From Emticicia fluvialis (GTDB lineage: Bacteria > Bacteroidota > Bacteroidia > Cytophagales > Spirosomataceae): 64,000 nt of DNA. Under the pieces are notes generated by a model. That model did no database searches, was not told the DNA's origin, and saw only the letters and a program-made list of their open reading frames with translations. Shown in pieces: positions 59,864 through 64,000 of the stretch. The stretch spans positions 95,115-159,114 of the forward strand of contig NZ_JANUSD010000015.1 of NCBI RefSeq assembly GCF_024793945.1, written 5' to 3'. Within the stretch, counting starts at the first letter, position 1, and every line of letters begins with the position of its first letter. The position numbers and the translations under genes are program-made.

Positions 59864-61012
59864 ATGACAGTTTTTGGAATTGATACAGACCAGCAGTTAG
59901 AAATGATCAGGCAAAGCGCTAAAGACTTTGCCGAAAACTATATACGCCCACATGTTATGGAGTGGGACGAAGCACAGATTTTTCCCACAGAGCTGTTCCA
60001 CAAAATGGGTGAATATGGTTTTATGGGTGTGCTGGTACCGGAAACCTTCGGAGGCTCAGGTCTTGGGTATCAGGAGTACATCAGCATAATTGATGAAGTA
60101 GCACAGGTTTGCGGCTCAATCGGGCTTTCGTTAGCGGCGCATAACTCATTATGCACCAATCATATAATCACTTTCGGAAACGAAGCACAGAAGCAGAAAT
60201 ACCTGCCTAAACTGGCAACCGGCCAATGGATTGGCGCATGGGGCCTTACTGAAACCGGAACAGGCTCTGATGCCGGAGGAATGGCCACTACAGCCATTGA
60301 AGATGGCGATTTTTTTGTGCTTAATGGCTCAAAAAACTTTATTACCCATGCCATCAGCTCTGAAGTAGCCGTGGTTATTGCCCGCACAGGAGAAAAAGGA
60401 GATTCGCACGGTATGACGGCTTTTATTATCGATAAAGGCACGCCCGGGTTTTCGGCTGGTAAGAAAGAAAACAAACTGGGCATGCGCGCCAGTGAAACCG
60501 CCTGTCTGTTTTTTGATAACTGCCGCGTGCCTAAAGACCATATCCTTGGAAAAGTAGGCGAAGGCTTTGTGCAGTCGCTTAAAATACTCGATGGAGGCCG
60601 TATTTCGATAGCCGCGTTATCATTAGGCATTGCCAAAGGTGCACTAAATGCGGCCTTAAAATATGCACAGCAAAGAGAACAATTCGGTAAGCCTATCGTC
60701 AGTTTTCAGGGTGTAAGTTTTAAACTTGCTGAAATGGCCACTAAAATTGAAGCCGCAGAACTACTGACCAGAAAAGCTGGTTTTCTTAAAGATAACCATC
60801 AAACGGTAACTAAGGTATCGGCCATGGCCAAGTTATTTGCCTCTGAAACCGCAGTAGAAGTAGCCAATGAAAGCGTTCAGATACATGGCGGTTATGGTTA
60901 TACGAAGGACTATCCGGCTGAAAAATATTACCGCGATGCCAAACTTTGCACCATTGGTGAGGGTACATCTGAGATACAAAAGGTTGTGATAGCTAGAGAA
61001 ATTACCAGATAA
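59864..61012 (+). CDS. Acyl-CoA dehydrogenase (short/branched-chain type)
   Basis: A 382-residue flavoprotein: N-terminal helical domain, beta domain with 'GAWGLTETGTGSDAGGMATT' and 'FVLNGSKNFITHAISSEVAV', and C-terminal helices with 'QSLKILDGGRISIAALSLGI' and 'QREQFGKPIVSFQGVSFKLA'. The catalytic Glu is at the short-chain position, in 'LCTIGEGTSEIQKVVIAREI' (about 368). Human isovaleryl-CoA dehydrogenase places its Glu elsewhere, so an exact substrate cannot be set; isovaleryl-CoA or another short acyl-CoA is expected from the cluster. It is first in a three-gene operon (6 bases to the next gene). Confidence 0.92.
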   Translation: MTVFGIDTDQQLEMIRQSAKDFAENYIRPHVMEWDEAQIFPTELFHKMGEYGFMGVLVPETFGGSGLGYQEYISIIDEVAQVCGSIGLSLAAHNSLCTNHIITFGNEAQKQKYLPKLATGQWIGAWGLTETGTGSDAGGMATTAIEDGDFFVLNGSKNFITHAISSEVAVVIARTGEKGDSHGMTAFIIDKGTPGFSAGKKENKLGMRASETACLFFDNCRVPKDHILGKVGEGFVQSLKILDGGRISIAALSLGIAKGALNAALKYAQQREQFGKPIVSFQGVSFKLAEMATKIEAAELLTRKAGFLKDNHQTVTKVSAMAKLFASETAVEVANESVQIHGGYGYTKDYPAEKYYRDAKLCTIGEGTSEIQKVVIAREITR

Positions 61013-61017
61013 ATACC

Positions 61018-61848
61018 ATGAAAATAATAGAATGCCCACGCGACGCCATTCAGGGAATAAAGCACTTTATATCTACTGAAAAAAAAATTGAGTACATTAA
61101 CCAACTGCTTGCAAGCCGGTTGTTTGATACCATCGACTTCGGCAGTTTTGTGTCGCCCAAGGCAATTCCACAAATGGCCGATACCAGCCAGGTTATAGCA
61201 GGCCTCAATACTACTGCAACCGACACCAAATTACTGGCTATTATTGCCAATGAGCGTGGTGCGCAAGAAGCCGCTCAATATGAGGCAATTACTTATCTGG
61301 GGTATCCGTTTTCGGTATCTGAGACATTTCAGTTGAGAAATACAAATGCTACCATTGCCGAGTCGCTGGAAAGGGTAAGGGCCATTCAGGATATTTGTGT
61401 AAAAAACAATAAGCAGCTGGTAACTTATATATCAATGGGCTTTGGTAACCCTTATGGCGATGAATGGAATGCTGAAATTGTTTTGGAATGGATACAAAAA
61501 CTGAAAACACTGGGATTAGAAATTTTCTCTCTCTCTGATACCGTCGGGGTGGCAAATCCTGAAACCATCAGCTATTTGTTCGGAAATTTGAATCTGCATT
61601 ATCCGGAACTTGAATTCGGTGCGCATCTGCACACCACGCCTGAGACCTGGAAAGAAAAAATTGAAAGCGCTTATGATGCCGGTTGCAGGAGATTCGACGG
61701 AGCTTTGCTTGGATATGGTGGGTGCCCGATGGCCGCAGATGAGCTGGTTGGGAATATGCCAACCGAAAATTTACTTAATTTCAAGTCGGAAACTGACTAT
61801 AACTCAATCAATTCGCTTAAATTAGCTTTCCAAAACCTGATTAACTGA
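61018..61848 (+). CDS. Hydroxymethylglutaryl-CoA lyase
   Basis: A 276-residue TIM-barrel enzyme that splits HMG-CoA into acetyl-CoA and acetoacetate. Markers: 'IIECPRDAIQGIKHFIS' at the N-terminus (canonical PRDGLQ reads PRDAIQ), 'TYISMGFGNPYGDEWNAE', the metal-binding 'GAHLHTTPETWKEKIESAYD' (HxH) and the signature 'FDGALLGYGGCPMAADELVG' with the catalytic Cys (about 239). The substitution in the first motif and the shorter length (usual about 300) are mild departures. It overlaps the next gene by the TGATG junction and completes the leucine pathway. Confidence 0.9.
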   Translation: MKIIECPRDAIQGIKHFISTEKKIEYINQLLASRLFDTIDFGSFVSPKAIPQMADTSQVIAGLNTTATDTKLLAIIANERGAQEAAQYEAITYLGYPFSVSETFQLRNTNATIAESLERVRAIQDICVKNNKQLVTYISMGFGNPYGDEWNAEIVLEWIQKLKTLGLEIFSLSDTVGVANPETISYLFGNLNLHYPELEFGAHLHTTPETWKEKIESAYDAGCRRFDGALLGYGGCPMAADELVGNMPTENLLNFKSETDYNSINSLKLAFQNLIN

Positions 61849-62672
61849 TGTTTTTTTCAGATGCAGACGTGGCACGTTTTCCTGATATTGATTTGATGCT
61901 GATAAAGACAGAACAAAAAAATAATGTCTTTAGCATTACGCTTAACCGGCCGGAAAAACGGAATGCCTTTACCCCGACCATGGTGCACGAAATGGCCCTG
62001 GCAATTGCTTATGCTCAGGCAAATGATACCATCTGGTGCGTTCTATTGCAGGCTGAAGGACCTGTTTTTTGTGCGGGTATGGATTTGCATGTTTTTCAGA
62101 ACCCCCGGCTGGATGTGGTAAATACACAATTACCGGCGTTGGCCAGGGAAGTTACGCTGGGCGATGTGTTTAGGTCTCTTTATAAACCAAGCATAGCCAT
62201 TGTTAAAGGCGATGTGCTGGCAGGTGGATTTATGATAACAGGTGGTTGCACATTTGTAATAGCCACACAAGAGGCAAACTTTAGTTTGCCTGAAGTAAAA
62301 AGAGGGGTTTTCCCGATGCAGGTAATGGCTGCATTATTGAAAATCATGCCTCCGCGAAAGGTACTGGAGCTGTCTATACTTGGCAGAAAGTACACGGCCA
62401 AAGAGGCGCTTGATTTAGGAATCGTTACGCATATTTCAGCTGCTGACAGCATTGATATGGATACTTGTGCATTGATTGAGACCATCCTGAGTGGGTCTCC
62501 TTATGCTATCAGAAAGGGAATAGAAGCTTATCATCAATTAGCCAATGTACCTGAAAATGAACAAAATCAATTTCTTTTGGGTTTGCTGAAAGAAATACGC
62601 GATTCGGCAGATGCACAGGAGGGAATACTTGCTTTTAAAGATAAAAGACCCCCTGTGTGGCAAAACAAGTGA
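61848..62672 (+). CDS. Enoyl-CoA hydratase (probable methylglutaconyl-CoA hydratase)
   Basis: A 274-residue crotonase-fold enzyme. Blocks: 'ITLNRPEKRNAFTPTMVHEM', 'EGPVFCAGMDLHVFQNPRLD', 'GDVLAGGFMITGGCTFVIAT' (oxyanion loop) and 'LPEVKRGVFPMQVMAALLKI' with the catalytic Glu. It is translated from the ATG overlapping the HMG-CoA lyase stop (TGATG). In context it should hydrate methylglutaconyl-CoA to HMG-CoA; the sequence itself supports only enoyl-CoA hydratase/isomerase. About 12 extra N-terminal residues precede the fold. Confidence 0.88.
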   Translation: MFFSDADVARFPDIDLMLIKTEQKNNVFSITLNRPEKRNAFTPTMVHEMALAIAYAQANDTIWCVLLQAEGPVFCAGMDLHVFQNPRLDVVNTQLPALAREVTLGDVFRSLYKPSIAIVKGDVLAGGFMITGGCTFVIATQEANFSLPEVKRGVFPMQVMAALLKIMPPRKVLELSILGRKYTAKEALDLGIVTHISAADSIDMDTCALIETILSGSPYAIRKGIEAYHQLANVPENEQNQFLLGLLKEIRDSADAQEGILAFKDKRPPVWQNK

Positions 62673-62742
62673 AATGAACCCGATAAATTTCATAAATATT
62701 TTATAATAGCTAACAATTCGCGTCTTTCCTTTTTCCGCAAAT

Positions 62743-62772
62743 TTGCAGTGCGGAAATTAAATGCTATTTTTG
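62743..62772 (+). promoter_or_regulatory. Promoter of the tandem DinB-like genes (TTG, 19 bp, TATTTTTG)
   Basis: TTG at 62743-62745 and TATTTTTG at 62765-62772 fit the Bacteroidota consensus well; an inverted repeat TTCCGCA/TGCGGAA (62733-62756) overlaps the -33 element and may be an operator. Confidence 0.65.
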
Positions 62773-62794
62773 GCGAAAATTAAGAGTGGTGCTT

Positions 62795-63259
62795 ATGAAT
62801 CGTAATGAGCTTGATAGGATTATCGACAATTTGGATGTTGTTTTCAGAGGAGATGCCTGGCATGGGCCGTCTGTTATGGAATTTATGAACTCCATGTCTT
62901 TAGATGTGGTTGACGTGAAAAAAGAATACTCCAAACATACTATTTGTCAGATAGTGTACCATTTAGGAGCCTGGAGAAAGTTTGTTCTGGAAAAACTTGA
63001 TGGCAACATCAGGTATGATCTGGTAACGGACGAAGACAACTATGGCACTGAGGAAGATATCACCAAAAGCAACTGGCCAAGGCTGGTTGAGCAACTGCGG
63101 GCAAATCAGGAAGCATTGCTGAATAAACTTGATGAATTTGACGATACCCTGCTTGTTAAGCTCGTACCCGGGCAGGATTACGACTATTATAAGTTGCTTA
63201 CCGGCCTCATACAGCACGATACCTACCATTTAGGTATGATTTGGGTGCTTTGGGAATAA
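62795..63259 (+). CDS. DinB-like domain protein 1
   Basis: A 154-residue four-helix protein starting at ATG 62795 ('MNRNELDRIIDNLDVVFRGD'). The putative metal triad of the DinB/YfiT fold is visible: His in 'GDAWHGPSVMEF' (about 27), His in 'ICQIVYHLGAWR' (about 58) and paired His in 'LIQHDTYHLGMI' (about 142-146). Related proteins include thiol-dependent transferases (bacillithiol S-transferase-like). It is followed after 46 bases by a clear paralogue. Confidence 0.85.
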   Translation: MNRNELDRIIDNLDVVFRGDAWHGPSVMEFMNSMSLDVVDVKKEYSKHTICQIVYHLGAWRKFVLEKLDGNIRYDLVTDEDNYGTEEDITKSNWPRLVEQLRANQEALLNKLDEFDDTLLVKLVPGQDYDYYKLLTGLIQHDTYHLGMIWVLWE

Positions 63260-63305
63260 TAGCCAGCCTTTTACTAAAGAAAAAATAGAATAGATTTATA
63301 AGATA

Positions 63306-63860
63306 ATGGAAGAACTACAAACAAAAGAAATAGACAGAATTAAAACTTTATTGAATGCCGCTTTTCATGGTGGCTCGTGGCATGGTCCGTCGGTTTTAGA
63401 GAATGTGAAAGATATAAAGCCTAAAATCGCCGGAGCGCGTCAGAAAGGAATTCATACTATTGCTGAATTAGTTTACCATATGACCACCTGGAGAATCTTC
63501 GTTTTAAAGAAGATTCAGGGTGAAGCGGATTTTGACATCAAAACTGAGAAGCAAAACTGGGGTAATTTAAAAGAGATTGACGAGTTTGAGTGGGAGACCC
63601 TTCAGATGGAATTGACGCTGAGCCATGATGAATTGATGAACAGTCTGGAAGAAAAAGATGATAGTTTTCTGCTGGAAATAGTGCCGGGTAGCGAATATGA
63701 TTTCTATACCCTGCTGCATGGTATTATTAACCATGATTTGTACCATAACGGGCAGATAGGTATTCTGAAAAAAATGGCCCCGAAAGCAAGCAAATTTGAT
63801 GACGAGGAAGACGCACCAAGCAGCCGTTATTTTAGTGATGAATTCGGCGACGAGTATTAA
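63306..63860 (+). CDS. DinB-like domain protein 2 (tandem paralogue)
   Basis: A 184-residue paralogue of the preceding gene: 'LLNAAFHGGSWHGPSVLENV' parallels 'GDAWHGPSVMEF', 'IAELVYHMTTWRIFVLKKIQ' parallels 'ICQIVYHLGAWRKFVLEKLD', and 'GIINHDLYHNGQIGILKKMA' holds the paired His. The C-terminus has an extra acidic tail ('KFDDEEDAPSSRYFSDEFGD') absent from copy 1. The duplication is probably old, because the pairs differ at many positions. Confidence 0.85.
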   Translation: MEELQTKEIDRIKTLLNAAFHGGSWHGPSVLENVKDIKPKIAGARQKGIHTIAELVYHMTTWRIFVLKKIQGEADFDIKTEKQNWGNLKEIDEFEWETLQMELTLSHDELMNSLEEKDDSFLLEIVPGSEYDFYTLLHGIINHDLYHNGQIGILKKMAPKASKFDDEEDAPSSRYFSDEFGDEY

Positions 63861-63877
63861 GGAAGTGTTATAAAAAT

Positions 63878-64000
63878 GAGGCTGTCTAAAAAGGTCTAAA
63901 AATAGGAATCCCCGGTCAAAAAAGACGCGGGGATTTTTCTTTGTTCCTCTAAAAAGTGTTATCTTAGAGGTGCAACACAAAGAGAAGATGAAGATACATT
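63878..64000 (+). mobile_element. Possible left end of an insertion sequence (truncated by window edge)
   Basis: GAGGCTGTCTAAAAAGG at 63878 resembles terminal inverted repeats of several IS families in Bacteroidota. A hairpin (63907-63935) and a possible ORF start (ATG 63988, MKIH...) follow. The transposase is not in the window, so this stays tentative. Confidence 0.35.
63907..63939 (+). terminator. Hairpin with T-tract after the DinB genes
   Basis: AATCCCCG / CGGGGATT stem around GTCAAAAAAGACG, then TTTT; it can terminate the DinB transcript. Confidence 0.75.

Noticed and set aside
59864..61012. Firm naming as isovaleryl-CoA dehydrogenase
   Set aside because: The catalytic Glu is at the short-chain-dehydrogenase position; context alone suggests the substrate.

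Overview
The window reads as a chromosomal segment of a Bacteroidota bacterium, most likely order Cytophagales. Evidence: Bacteroidota-type promoters (TAnnTTTG), a SusC/SusD pair, a type IX secretion-like C-terminal domain, menaquinone genes menB and menE, families such as DUF1460, DUF2452 and DUF6607, and moderately AT-rich DNA with short palindromic repeats between genes. The genus cannot be fixed from the sequence alone. No rRNA, tRNA or CRISPR array was seen. Most of the window is ordinary housekeeping and accessory gene content.

Layout. 1-8.9 kb: the N-terminus of a secreted subtilisin-like protease, an aminopeptidase P, a DUF1460 amidase, an exported amidohydrolase, a two-helix miniprotein, a nicotinamide-riboside-kinase-like enzyme, folD, an orphan T9SS-like sorting domain and an ECF sigma factor with a membrane-anchored von Willebrand A partner. 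9-12.7 kb: prs-rplY, a Crp-like regulator with a DUF2798 protein, and a fur operon. 12.7-18.5 kb: a Fur-family-controlled siderophore/iron uptake operon (TonB receptor, PepSY reductase-like protein, DUF4198 protein, Cys-rich small protein, then DUF6607), with two matching 23-bp operators in the fur/receptor intergenic region. 18.7-28.9 kb: membrane pyrophosphatase, a PIG-L deacetylase, a lipoprotein bracketed by palindromic repeats, leuS, and a membrane-anchored SAM hydrolase-like protein.

28.98-31.63 kb is a small accessory island flanked by a 109-bp direct repeat made of the infC 3' end plus its terminator. It holds a Crp-like gene, a hypothetical membrane protein and a long reading frame broken by five in-frame stops with no frameshift. 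The thrS-infC operon follows without the usual rpmI-rplT downstream. 34-44.5 kb: a TPR lipoprotein, an rRNA methyltransferase, two tandem paralogous secreted proteins of unknown function, an EVE protein, menB, DUF2452, a Rieske lipoprotein, and menE with an overlapping unknown gene.

44.5-54.4 kb is the most unusual locus: a SusC/SusD/lipoprotein operon with a long structured leader able to form two mutually exclusive stems. It is divergent from a Tat-exported aminotransferase and an AEC-type permease, and a YbdL-like methionine aminotransferase lies convergent. 54.4-58 kb: an XRE regulator, an aldehyde dehydrogenase and an exported metallo-beta-lactamase-fold hydrolase. 58-62.7 kb: a leucine/isovalerate degradation cluster (carboxylase beta subunit divergent from acyl-CoA dehydrogenase, HMG-CoA lyase and enoyl-CoA hydratase) with a palindromic operator between the arms. 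62.8-64 kb: two tandem DinB-like genes and a possible insertion sequence edge.
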